From assembly GCF_003355475.1 (NCBI RefSeq), contig NZ_CP031356.1, positions 1,302,001 through 1,366,000 of the forward strand: DNA of 64,000 nt, in the 5' to 3' direction. This document shows positions 56,324 through 64,000 of the stretch, piece after piece. The stretch comes from Brachybacterium saurashtrense. GTDB taxonomy: Bacteria > Actinomycetota > Actinomycetes > Actinomycetales > Dermabacteraceae. Below the pieces are notes generated by a model. The model was given only the letters and a program-made list of their open reading frames with translations, did no database searches and was not told the origin of the DNA. A program made the position numbers and the translations under genes. The number at the start of each line of letters is the position of its first letter. The stretch's first letter is position 1.

Positions 56324-58195
56324 TCAGCCCTCGAGGGCCCGGCGCGCCGCCTCGGCGATGTGGGCGGCGTCGATCCCCGCCCAGGACAGCAGCTCCCGGG
56401 AGGTGCCGGAGCCCGGCACCCCGTCCACGGCCAGGTGCTGCAGGTACAGATCGGTGATCGGCTCCTTCGCCAGGGCGGCGAGCACCGCGGCGCCGAGCCC
56501 GCCCTCGGCGTGGTGGTCCTCCGCCACCACCACGCGCCCGCCGGTCGCGGCGGCGGCCTCGCGGAGTGTCTCGGCGTCGATCGGCTTGATCGAGTAGGCG
56601 TCGATCACGCGGGCGTGGATGCCGTCCTCGGCCAGGGCGTCCGCCGCGGCGAGCGCCTCGTGCAGCGTGACCCCCGCCCCGATGAGGGTGACGGCGTCCT
56701 GGTCGCTGCGGCGCAGGGTCTTGGACCCGCCCACGGGGAAGGTCTCGTCGGCCCCGTAGAGCACCGGATACCCGCCGCGGGTGGTGCGCAGGTAGCTCAC
56801 GCCGTCCACGTCCGCCATCTCCACCACCAGCTTCGCGGCCGCGGTCGCGTCGCTGGGGTACAGCACGGTGGAGCCCTGCGTGGCGGTGAGCATCGCGAGG
56901 TCCTCCAGGCCCATCTGGGAGGGGCCGTCCGCGCCGATCTCCACCCCGGCGTGGGAGCCGACCAGGCGCAGGTCCACCCGGGAGATCGGCGCCATGCGCA
57001 GGAAGTCCGCGGCCCGGGTGAGGAAGGCCGCGAAGGTGGAGGCGTAGGCGAGGTAGCCGCGCGTGGCCAGACCGGTCGCCGCGGCGACCATCTGCTGCTC
57101 GGCGATGAACATCTCGAAGAACCGCTCCGGGTGCGCCTCGACGAAGTCCGCCACGCCGCTGGAGTTCGAGACCTCGCCGTCCAGGGCTACCACGCGGGGA
57201 TCAGCGTCGGCGAGCGCCGTCAGCGCCGGGCCGTACGCCTTGCGGGTCGCGATCTCCTCCCCCACCGTGAAGGCGGGCAGCTCGACGGCGCCGCGCGGGG
57301 CGTGCTCCACGGGCTCCGCCGCGGGCGGCATCGGGCCGCGCACCTGCAGCGAGCGCTCGCCGCCGAGCGCCGCGATCGCGCTCGTCGCGGTCTGCTCGGG
57401 CAGCGGCTTGCCATGCCAGCCGTCCTGGTCCTCGACCTCGGGGACGCCCTTCCCCTTGACGGTGCGGGCGAGGATCACCAGCGGGCGGTCCAGCGGGCCG
57501 TCGGCGCGGGCCAGCGCCTCGTCGATCTGCGCGATGTCGTGGCCGTCGATGATCACGGCCTCGGCGCCGAAGGCCTCGACGCGGGCGGCGTAGGTGTCCA
57601 TGTCATGTCCCAGCGCGGTCTCGCCGCGCTGGCCCAGCCGGTTCACGTCCACCAGGGTGATCAGGCCGGTGAGGCCGTAGTGGGAGGCGGTGGCCAGCGC
57701 CTCCCACATCGACCCCTCGGCGAGCTCGCTGTCCCCGGTAAGCACCCACACGCGGTAGGGCGCGTGCTCGAGGCGGGCTCCTGCCAGGGCGATGCCCACC
57801 GCATTGGGCAGTCCCTGTCCCAGCGAGCCGGTGGCCACGTCCACCCAGGGCAACACCGGGGTGGGGTGCCCCTCGAGCCGCTGGTCGACGCGGCGGTAGC
57901 CCTGCATGAGCTCCGCGTCGTCGATCACGCCGGCGGCCTTGTACGCCGAGTACAGCAGCGGGGAGGCGTGCCCCTTGGAGAGCACCAGGTGGTCGTTGCC
58001 GGGGGCGTCCGGGTGGTCCCAGTCGTAGCGCAGATGGCGCGACATGAGCGTGGCGAGGAGGTCGGCGGCGGAGAGGCTCGAGGTGGGGTGGCCGGAGCCG
58101 GCGCTGGTCGAGGAGCGGATCGAGTCCACGCGCAGCTGGGCGGCGAGCTCGTCCACCTGTGCGAGGTCGAGGCGGTCGTGGGTGGTGGCGGTCAT
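56324..58195 (-). CDS. tkt: Transketolase
   Basis: 623 residues. N-terminal ThDP-binding part with GSGHPTSSLSAADLLA, LSKGHASPLLYSA and GDSELAEGSMWEAL; the middle pyrimidine-binding domain with MFIAEQQMVAAATGLA; and a C-terminal domain with VYDAYSIKPID-like VIDAYSIKPID. It is shorter than housekeeping transketolases (about 660-700), resembling those derived from two-subunit forms. A second, main transketolase may exist elsewhere. It moves two-carbon units in the pentose phosphate network. Convergent with the sugar porter. Confidence 0.9.
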   Translation of the reverse strand: MTATTHDRLDLAQVDELAAQLRVDSIRSSTSAGSGHPTSSLSAADLLATLMSRHLRYDWDHPDAPGNDHLVLSKGHASPLLYSAYKAAGVIDDAELMQGYRRVDQRLEGHPTPVLPWVDVATGSLGQGLPNAVGIALAGARLEHAPYRVWVLTGDSELAEGSMWEALATASHYGLTGLITLVDVNRLGQRGETALGHDMDTYAARVEAFGAEAVIIDGHDIAQIDEALARADGPLDRPLVILARTVKGKGVPEVEDQDGWHGKPLPEQTATSAIAALGGERSLQVRGPMPPAAEPVEHAPRGAVELPAFTVGEEIATRKAYGPALTALADADPRVVALDGEVSNSSGVADFVEAHPERFFEMFIAEQQMVAAATGLATRGYLAYASTFAAFLTRAADFLRMAPISRVDLRLVGSHAGVEIGADGPSQMGLEDLAMLTATQGSTVLYPSDATAAAKLVVEMADVDGVSYLRTTRGGYPVLYGADETFPVGGSKTLRRSDQDAVTLIGAGVTLHEALAAADALAEDGIHARVIDAYSIKPIDAETLREAAAATGGRVVVAEDHHAEGGLGAAVLAALAKEPITDLYLQHLAVDGVPGSGTSRELLSWAGIDAAHIAEAARRALEG

Positions 58196-58306
58196 GGTGG
58201 AGACTCCCTCCGTGGACGGGTCCTGCCTGACGTTCCACCGTAGGGGCGGGCGCTGAGCACCGGCAATCGTCCACGACCGACCGGTCGGGGCGGTGCGGGG
58301 GCAGTC

Positions 58307-59038
58307 TCAGAGCGAGTGCACCCGCAGCGCCACGGCGTGCGCGGTGCCGGCGGCCGCGCCGCCGCCGCGCAGGATCTCCGGGATGAACTCCTCGGGCAGC
58401 GGGTGTCCCTCGACGTGGGCGAGGTAGGCCGCGTGGGCGCGCAGGGAGTCGACGGCGGCCTGCACGTGCGCGGGGGCGACGGGCTTGGCGTGGGTGGGTG
58501 CCGGATGCCCGGCGATCGCGAGGGCGGGGGCGCGCCAGGCGTCGAGTCCCTCGCGCTCGCGCAGCTCGCGGAACACCCAGGGGTTGGCGGCGTCGCGGGT
58601 GCCGTCCGCGACGGCCAGGCCCGCGATGCGGTGATCGGCTTGGTTCAGCCCGCCGTACGCCTCCACCTCGAAGTTCGCGGTGAGCACCAGCTGGGGCCTC
58701 ACCTGCCGCACCGCACGGGCGATGTCGCGCCGCAGGGCGAGGCTGCCCTCGAGCATCCCGTCGGGATGCTCGAGGTATCGCAGGTCCTGCACTCCCACCC
58801 GGGAGCAGGCCTCGCGCTGCTCGCGCTCCCGCAGCGGGCCCACCTCCTCGGGCGGTGCGGCCATCCCGGCCTCGCCGCGGGTGAGCAGCAGGTAGGTCAC
58901 GGCGATGCCCGCCTCCGTCCAGGCGGCGACGGCGGCGGAGGTGGCGTACTCCATGTCGTCGGGGTGCGCCACCACGCAGAGCACGCGCTCGATCCCCTCC
59001 TCGGGCAGCGGCGGCAGCGGGGCGGGGGTGCTCGTCAT
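58307..59038 (-). CDS. PIG-L (LmbE) family deacetylase
   Basis: 243 residues. Zinc motif AHPDDMEY near residue 20, LTRGEAGM, and the second site NQADHRIAG. Family members remove N-acetyl groups from sugar conjugates, including the mycothiol enzymes MshB and Mca, but this one lacks features that would place it with either. It follows the FAD oxidoreductase by nine bases in a five-gene minus-strand run. Confidence 0.88.
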   Translation of the reverse strand: MTSTPAPLPPLPEEGIERVLCVVAHPDDMEYATSAAVAAWTEAGIAVTYLLLTRGEAGMAAPPEEVGPLREREQREACSRVGVQDLRYLEHPDGMLEGSLALRRDIARAVRQVRPQLVLTANFEVEAYGGLNQADHRIAGLAVADGTRDAANPWVFRELREREGLDAWRAPALAIAGHPAPTHAKPVAPAHVQAAVDSLRAHAAYLAHVEGHPLPEEFIPEILRGGGAAAGTAHAVALRVHSL

Positions 59039-59047
59039 GGCTCCAGA

Positions 59048-60166
59048 CTAGGCGGCGGCGCTGCGGGGGAACAGGTCCGCGAGCACACGGTGCACGGCCG
59101 CCCTGCCGGCCCGGTTCGCACCGATGGTGGAGGCGCTGGGGCCGTAGCCGAGCAGGTGGATCCGCGGGTCCGCGGCGACGGCGGTGCCGTCCATCGTGAT
59201 CCCGCCGTGGCGGGTGTGCAGTCCCAGGCGTCGCAGGTGGCGCAGCTCGGGGCGGAATCCGGTGGCCCACACCAGCGCGTCCAGGGCGGTGTGGGCGCCG
59301 TCCGCCTCGCGCACGCCGGACGGGGTGAGAGCCGTGAACATCGGGCGGCGCTCGAGCAGCCCGTGACGCTCGGCCTCGCGCAGCGCGGGGGTCCGCACCA
59401 GGCCGGTGGCGGAGACCACGCTGCGCACGGGCAGTCCCTGCTCCACCCTCTCCCGCACCCCGGCCACGGCCGCTCTCCCGGCCTCGGTGTCGAACTCGGC
59501 ATCGCGGAACTCGGGCTCGCGGCGCGTGTACCAGAACGTCTCGGCCACCGCACCGAGCGCGAGCAGGTGGTCCAGGGCGCTGATCCCGCCGCCCACGATC
59601 CCCACCCGCTGCCCGGCGAAGTCCTCGGCACGAGGGTACTGCGCGGTGTGCAGCTGACGGCCGCGGAACTGCGCCGCACCGGGCACGGCGGGCACGAACG
59701 GCCGGGTCCAGGTGCCGGTGGCGTTCAGCACGGCGCGGGTGCGCACCGGCGTGCGCGGGGAGCCGTCGGCGCCGACGGAGCGGACCAGCAGCGGCGCCGG
59801 TGCGGGCGTGGACGTTCCCGAGCGCTCGGCCGACGGATCGTCCTCGACCAGGGTGACGCGCACGGGACGCTCGATCTCGAGGCCCGTGCGCCGCTCGAAC
59901 GCGGCGAAGTACGCGGGGACGGCGCGGTGCGCGGGCTCGTGGTCCGCGGCGACGGGGGCGGGCATGCCGGGCAGTTCGCGGATCCCATTGACCGTGGCCA
60001 TGGTGAGACCGTCCCAGCGGTGCCGCCATGCCCCGCCCGGCCCGTCCTCCGCGTCGAGCACCACCGTGGACTCCACGCCGCGGCGGCGCAGGTGGTGGGC
60101 GGCGGAGAGCCCGGCCTGTCCTGCCCCGATCACCACCACGTCGGCGGTGCGCACGTCCGTGTCCAT
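59048..60166 (-). CDS. FAD/NAD(P)-dependent oxidoreductase (flavin monooxygenase-like)
   Basis: 372 residues with two Rossmann folds: VVVIGAGQAGLSAAHHL (FAD, about 9-25) and VGIVGGGISALDHL (NADPH, about 165-178), with ATGTW and ATGF at the usual linker positions. It resembles single-component flavin monooxygenases and putative oxidoreductases such as CzcO-like proteins. The substrate is unknown. It follows the sulfhydrylase gene by 49 bases, so a role in sulfur or siderophore chemistry is possible but only a guess. Confidence 0.85.
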   Translation of the reverse strand: MDTDVRTADVVVIGAGQAGLSAAHHLRRRGVESTVVLDAEDGPGGAWRHRWDGLTMATVNGIRELPGMPAPVAADHEPAHRAVPAYFAAFERRTGLEIERPVRVTLVEDDPSAERSGTSTPAPAPLLVRSVGADGSPRTPVRTRAVLNATGTWTRPFVPAVPGAAQFRGRQLHTAQYPRAEDFAGQRVGIVGGGISALDHLLALGAVAETFWYTRREPEFRDAEFDTEAGRAAVAGVRERVEQGLPVRSVVSATGLVRTPALREAERHGLLERRPMFTALTPSGVREADGAHTALDALVWATGFRPELRHLRRLGLHTRHGGITMDGTAVAADPRIHLLGYGPSASTIGANRAGRAAVHRVLADLFPRSAAA

Positions 60167-60215
60167 GCCCCTCGCAACGCGGCCGCGCCGCGGATGTTCC
60201 CCGGAGCGACCGGTC

Positions 60216-61517
60216 TCACGCCGCGCGGGCCGGCTCCTGCCGGGACGCCGCGACGGCCAGGGCCTGCGCCAGATCGGCCCAGAGGTCCTCGAGGTCCTCG
60301 AGCCCCACGCTGAGGCGCACGGTCCCGGGCCCCACGCCGCAGTGCGCACGCTGCGTCTCGGTGAGGTGGCTGTGGGTGGTGGTCGCGGGATGGCACACCA
60401 GGGAGCGGGCGTCCCCGATGTTCACGGCGAGGGACCACAGCTGCAGCGCGTCGCAGAACGCCTCCGCGGCGGCCTCTCCCCCGGCGAGGTCCAGGGAGAA
60501 CACTCCGGCGGTGCCGTGCGGGAAGTCCCGCGCGGCGAGGTGGGCGTCGGGGCGGCCGGGCACGGCGGGATGCTCCACCCGCCGCACCTCCGGCCTGTCG
60601 GCGAGCCGCAGCGCGAGGGTGCGCGCGTCGGCGCTGATGCGCCGCATGCGCAGGTCCAGCGTCTCGATGCCCACCAGGATCTGCTGGGCGCTGGCGGCGG
60701 GCAGGGCGGTGCCGAAGTCGGTGACGTATTGGGCGCGCGCGTGGGCGAGCATTCCGGAGCCGCCGCGGTCGTACTCGTGCGCGAAGGTGACGCCGAAGCG
60801 CCGGCTGGGCGTGGTGAGCCGAGGCCAGCGCGCGGGACATCGGCGCGGGTCGAAGCGGCCGGTGTCCACGATCAGCCCGGCCATCGCGGTGCCGTGCCCG
60901 CACAGGTACTTGGTGGCGGAGTGGACGACCACGTCGGCGCCGTGGTCGCCGGGTCGGTACAGGGCGGGAGTGGCGAGCGTGGAGTCGACCACCACGGGCA
61001 CCCCGCGGGCATGGGCGCGGGCGCTGAGCGCCGGCAGGTCCACCAGCTGTGCGCCGGGGTTCGCGATCGACTCCACGAGCGCGGCGCGGGTGCTCCCGGT
61101 GAACGCCGCCTCCCAGGCGTCGAGATCCCACGGGTCCACGAAGGTGCAGGTCACGCCGAAGTCCGCGAGGGTGTCGTCGAGGAGCTCGATCGTGCCGCCG
61201 TAGAGCCGGGAGGAGGCGACCACGTGCCCGCCCGGTGCGGCGAGCGCACACAGGGCGATGGTGGTGGCGGCCTGACCGGAGGCGACGGCGATCGCCGCGA
61301 TGCCGCCCTCGAGGGCGGTGATGCGCTGCTCGAGCACGGCGGTGGTGGGGTTCCCGGAGCGGGAGTACGCGAAGCCCTCCGCGCGGCGTGCGAACAGCGC
61401 CCGCATCGCGGCGTGAGAGGGCTGGGCATAGGCGCTCGCGGTGTGGAGCGGGGGCGTGAGGGCGCGATGCCGCTCCTCGGCGGCGTCCCAGCCTGCATGG
61501 ATCCCTGCCGTGCTCAT
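60216..61517 (-). CDS. O-acetylhomoserine/O-acetylserine sulfhydrylase family (Cys/Met PLP enzyme)
   Basis: 433 residues. PLP-binding Lys in SATKYLCGHG, the phosphate loop SGQAATTIAL, and SRSGNPTTAVLEQR at about 50-63. Length and pattern fit MetY-type O-acetylhomoserine sulfhydrylases, which make homocysteine from sulfide, rather than cystathionine synthases (about 380 residues). No SAM riboswitch is visible in the 68 bases before it. It is in the run SIP-tag-this gene. Confidence 0.86.
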   Translation of the reverse strand: MSTAGIHAGWDAAEERHRALTPPLHTASAYAQPSHAAMRALFARRAEGFAYSRSGNPTTAVLEQRITALEGGIAAIAVASGQAATTIALCALAAPGGHVVASSRLYGGTIELLDDTLADFGVTCTFVDPWDLDAWEAAFTGSTRAALVESIANPGAQLVDLPALSARAHARGVPVVVDSTLATPALYRPGDHGADVVVHSATKYLCGHGTAMAGLIVDTGRFDPRRCPARWPRLTTPSRRFGVTFAHEYDRGGSGMLAHARAQYVTDFGTALPAASAQQILVGIETLDLRMRRISADARTLALRLADRPEVRRVEHPAVPGRPDAHLAARDFPHGTAGVFSLDLAGGEAAAEAFCDALQLWSLAVNIGDARSLVCHPATTTHSHLTETQRAHCGVGPGTVRLSVGLEDLEDLWADLAQALAVAASRQEPARAA

Positions 61518-61585
61518 CGTGTCCCCTCTCCGTGCGTCCTGCGGACCCGCTCATCGTCGGGCCGCGGCACGGGCCGGGGCGAGCA

Positions 61586-62263
61586 CTATGACGGAGTGTG
61601 GCCCTGTGCGCCGCCCGGAGCGGGGGTGCCGTCCTCGTTCCACACCCCTGAGGTGCCGCGCCGGTGGGAGTCCAGCAGATGGGTGTCCACGATGCCGATC
61701 GCCTCCATCAGCGCGAACATCGTGGTGGGGCCCACGAAGCGGAAGCCGCGCCGCTTGAGCTCCTTCGCCAGCGCGACCGACTCGGCGCTCTGCGTGGGCA
61801 CCTCCGCGGCGGTGCGCGGCCCGGGGGTGCGCTCCGGCCGGTACGACCAGACGAGGTCCGCGAGCGTGGTGCCGGGGCCGCGCTCGTCGCGCAGGGCGAG
61901 CGCGGCCCGGGCGTTGCCGAGGGTGGCCTCGATCTTGCCGCGGTGGCGGATGATCGAGGTGTCCTCGAGCAGCCGCTCCACCTCTCCGGCCCCGAACCGG
62001 GCCACGGTCTCGACGTCGAAGCCGGCGAAGGCGCGGCGGAAGCCCTCGCGGCGGCGCAGGATCGTGGCCCAGCTGAGCCCTGACTGGAACCCCTCCAGGG
62101 CGAGACGTTCGAACACGCCGCGCTCGTCCCGCACGGGCATGCCCCATTCGGTGTCGTAGTAGCGGCGCAGGTCGTCGTGGACCGAGGCCCACACCGGCCG
62201 GACCAGCCCGTCGTCGCCGCGGACGAGCCCGTCGGCCGGAGGGGTGCTCTGCTGCGTGCTCAT
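61586..62263 (-). CDS. tag: DNA-3-methyladenine glycosylase I
   Basis: 225 residues, helix-hairpin-helix Tag family: YYDTEWGMP, FERLALEGFQSGLSWATILRRR, the FVGPTTMFALMEAIGIVDTHL region. It excises 3-methyladenine. Positions that bind zinc in E. coli Tag (Cys4, His17, Cys179) are here Val or Pro, Tyr and Ser, with only the later His kept, so the zinc clasp seems lost. It begins ten bases after the siderophore-interacting gene, in the same transcript. Confidence 0.92.
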   Translation of the reverse strand: MSTQQSTPPADGLVRGDDGLVRPVWASVHDDLRRYYDTEWGMPVRDERGVFERLALEGFQSGLSWATILRRREGFRRAFAGFDVETVARFGAGEVERLLEDTSIIRHRGKIEATLGNARAALALRDERGPGTTLADLVWSYRPERTPGPRTAAEVPTQSAESVALAKELKRRGFRFVGPTTMFALMEAIGIVDTHLLDSHRRGTSGVWNEDGTPAPGGAQGHTPS

Positions 62264-62273
62264 CGCCGGAGCG

Positions 62274-63131
62274 TCAGTCGTCGATCGCGCCGATGGGCTC
62301 GCGCTTCTCTGCCTGGAACTGGTCCTCGATGCGTCCCAGCGCCCAGTAGGCGGAGATCGAGATCTGCGTGCGCGGGATCCCGGCCTCCTTCACCAGCACG
62401 GCCCGCAGCCGCTTGGTGACGCCTCGCTCCACGTGGCAGAACACCTGCAGCCCCTCGTGGTCGGAGAGGTCCAGGCCCTGCACGGCGGCCACCAGGTCCT
62501 CGCGGGTGCCCAGCACCCAGCGCAGCTCCACGCCCTCGGGGTGGGCGAGCGCGAGACGATCCTCCTCGTGCTCGAGGTGGATCAGCGCCATGCCGCGGGC
62601 CGCCGGATCCATCGCCTCGAGCGCGGCGGCGATCGCGGGGAGCGCGGCGTGGTCGCCGATGAGCAGGTGGCGGCGCGAGGTCGCCTCGGGGCTGTAGCCG
62701 CCGCCGGCGCCCATCATCGCGATCCGGTCCCCGGGCTGGGCCTCGTCGGCCCAGCGGGCGGCGATGCCGCTGTCCTCGCCGTCGCCGTGCAGCACCACGT
62801 CGACGTCGATCTGCTGCTGCGCATCGTCCCAGTGCCGCACGGTGTAGGTGCGGCGGGCGGGCAGCAGGTCGGGCTGCTCGGCGCGCAGCGTGTCCATGTC
62901 ATAGGGCGGGCGGAGGCCCGAGGCGGGATCGGCGAGGAGGAACTTCACGTACGCATCCGTGTGGTGGTTGCGGTGGAGCACCTCGTACCCCGGGCCGCCC
63001 AGCGTGAGCCGCAGCAGGCGGGGCGAGAGACGGGTCTTGGAGATGACCTCCAGCACCGCCTGGGGCTTGGCGGGGCGCGCAGGGCGCGCGGCGGCATCGG
63101 CGGGGCGGGCGGTGTCCGTGGAGGTCTGCAT
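62274..63131 (-). CDS. Siderophore-interacting protein (ferric-siderophore reductase)
   Basis: 285 residues. FAD-binding motif RTYTVR (94-99), a C-terminal NAD(P)H-binding domain with LLIGDHAALPAIAAAL, and the family ending with AYWALGRIEDQF. It reduces ferric siderophores in the cytoplasm to release iron. A TAATGT box (63138-63143) six bases before the ATG implies a leaderless mRNA. An imperfect palindrome overlapping it (63141-63164) may be an iron-type operator, although it does not match a DtxR box. No siderophore genes are adjacent. Confidence 0.92.
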   Translation of the reverse strand: MQTSTDTARPADAAARPARPAKPQAVLEVISKTRLSPRLLRLTLGGPGYEVLHRNHHTDAYVKFLLADPASGLRPPYDMDTLRAEQPDLLPARRTYTVRHWDDAQQQIDVDVVLHGDGEDSGIAARWADEAQPGDRIAMMGAGGGYSPEATSRRHLLIGDHAALPAIAAALEAMDPAARGMALIHLEHEEDRLALAHPEGVELRWVLGTREDLVAAVQGLDLSDHEGLQVFCHVERGVTKRLRAVLVKEAGIPRTQISISAYWALGRIEDQFQAEKREPIGAIDD

Positions 63132-63137
63132 GCCCTC

Positions 63138-63199
63138 ACATTACGCGACATCGGCGTTGTGTAAATCCCGCCAGTGCTGCGGTGAGACTGCTCTAGGCT
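63138..63199. promoter_or_regulatory. Divergent promoters with imperfect palindrome
   Basis: Minus-strand TAATGT (63138-63143) and plus-strand TAGGCT (63194-63199) each end six bases before a start codon. TTACGCGAC (63141-63149) and GTTGTGTAA (63156-63164) match in seven of nine positions as inverted arms. Confidence 0.5.
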
Positions 63200-63205
63200 G
63201 GAGCC

Positions 63206-64000
63206 ATGAGCGCGCACCCGACCCCCGAGGTGGACATCGTGGTGGTCGGATCCGGCCCGAACGGACTGGCCGCCGCCGTGACGCTCGCCCGCGCCGGGCT
63301 CTCGGTGGAGGTGCTCGAGTCCCAGCCCACGATCGGCGGCGGCGCCCGCACCCTCGATCTGGGGCTCGCCTCCGGGATCGTGCACGACCTGTGCTCGGCG
63401 GTGCATCCGCTCGCGCTGGCCAGCCCCTTCTTCGCCGCCTTCGACGTCCGTGCGCGCGGCGTGCGCACGGTCGCCCCCGAGGCCTCCTACGCCCAGCCGC
63501 TGGACGAGGAGCCCGCCGCGATCGCCTGGCACGACGTCGCGCGCACCGCCGACGGGCTCGGGGCCGACGGCCGCGCCTGGCTGGCGCTGCTGGGCACCCT
63601 CTCGCGCCATCAGGATCTCGTGGTCGAGCTGGCGCTCGGCGACAAGCGCTCCCTGCCCGCGGCGCTGCGGACACCGCGCACCCTCGCCGCCGCCCCGCTG
63701 TTCGGCGCCCTGGTGGCGATGCAGGGCACTCCCGCCTGGAACCTCCCCTTCCGCACCGAGCGCGCCCGGGCCCTGCTCGGCGGCGTCGCCGCGCACGCGA
63801 TCGGGACGATGCCCTCCCCCGCCCTCGCGGCGACCTCCGGCCTGCTGGGGACGATCGCGCACGGCATCGGCTGGCCGGTGCCCGTCGGCGGGTCCCAGTC
63901 CCTCGTCGACGCACTGGTGACGGACCTCGAGGCCCACGGCGGCCGCCTCCGCACCGACCACCACGTGCACAGCTGGCGCGACGTCCCCGCGGCGCGCGCC
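63206..64000 (+). CDS. Phytoene desaturase-like NAD(P)/FAD-dependent oxidoreductase, 3' end beyond window
   Basis: 265 codons visible, open to the window end. It begins with an FAD-binding fold VVVGSGPNGLAAAVTLARAG (about 12-31), LESQPTIGGGARTLDL, then a region with VPVGGSQSLVDALVTDLEAHGG typical of the phytoene dehydrogenase/CrtI-like family. Many such proteins are not carotenoid enzymes and their substrates are unknown. ATG at 63206 follows a TAGGCT box by six bases. Divergent from the siderophore-interacting gene. Confidence 0.85.
   Translation, partial: MSAHPTPEVDIVVVGSGPNGLAAAVTLARAGLSVEVLESQPTIGGGARTLDLGLASGIVHDLCSAVHPLALASPFFAAFDVRARGVRTVAPEASYAQPLDEEPAAIAWHDVARTADGLGADGRAWLALLGTLSRHQDLVVELALGDKRSLPAALRTPRTLAAAPLFGALVAMQGTPAWNLPFRTERARALLGGVAAHAIGTMPSPALAATSGLLGTIAHGIGWPVPVGGSQSLVDALVTDLEAHGGRLRTDHHVHSWRDVPAARA

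Noticed and set aside
60150-61585. SAM or other sulfur riboswitch before the sulfhydrylase gene
   Set aside because: The gap before the gene is only 68 bases and shows none of the conserved SAM riboswitch elements.

Overview
The window is about 72% GC, dense in coding sequence, and looks like chromosome from a high-GC actinobacterium. Gene content and order (hrcA-dnaJ-rsmE-HIT-phoH-ybeY-CNNM-era, comEA-comEC-holA, a UDPGP-type UTP-glucose-1-phosphate uridylyltransferase, an OleA/OleBC/OleD cluster) fit the order Micrococcales. A Brachybacterium-like (Dermabacteraceae) organism is my best guess, but that is an inference from style and content. I saw no tRNA, rRNA, CRISPR array, prophage or insertion sequence.

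Left part (1-23.2 kb), mostly conserved housekeeping. A zinc ABC transporter end (ZnuC partial, ZnuB) is followed by Zur and a DedA-like membrane protein. On the other strand lie uppS and recO. An accessory patch follows (EcsC-like protein, LysR regulator divergent from an RhtA-type exporter), then an odd direct/inverted repeat. leuA comes next, preceded by a Leu-rich leader peptide that looks like an attenuator. The classical block era, CNNM/CBS, ybeY, phoH, HIT, rsmE, dnaJ, hrcA follows, with a CIRCE-like operator ahead of hrcA and an FMN reductase inserted on the opposite strand. DUF3097, DUF4870, hemW, MOSC and lepA complete this part.

Middle part (23.4-42.9 kb). Between lepA and rpsT, which are close neighbours in many actinobacteria, sits an island. 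It holds a galactarate/talarate catabolic set (enolase-family dehydratase, 5-dehydro-4-deoxyglucarate dehydratase, 2,5-dioxovalerate dehydrogenase, GntR and LysR regulators), then a circularly permuted ATP-grasp/alpha-E pair and an orphan PemK-like protein. rpsT, holA, comEC and comEA resume the conserved order. A vitamin K epoxide reductase homologue and a complete long-chain olefin (head-to-head hydrocarbon) operon follow: OleA, fused OleB-OleC, OleD.

Right part (43-64 kb), more accessory. It holds a TIM-barrel isomerase-like protein, thymidine kinase, a YtxH-like protein, and bifunctional PutA with a TTG start. Next is a DUF817 membrane domain whose reading frame runs without a stop into the uridylyltransferase. 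metG and a Fic protein with a clear palindromic operator follow, then a sugar porter convergent with a transketolase. A minus-strand run carries a siderophore-interacting protein, Tag glycosylase, O-acetylhomoserine sulfhydrylase-like enzyme, FAD oxidoreductase and PIG-L deacetylase. The window ends inside a phytoene-desaturase-like oxidoreductase.

Regulation: at least ten genes have a TANNNT -10 box 6-9 bases before the start codon, implying leaderless transcripts. Several transcription units end in long GC-rich hairpins without a clear U-tract.
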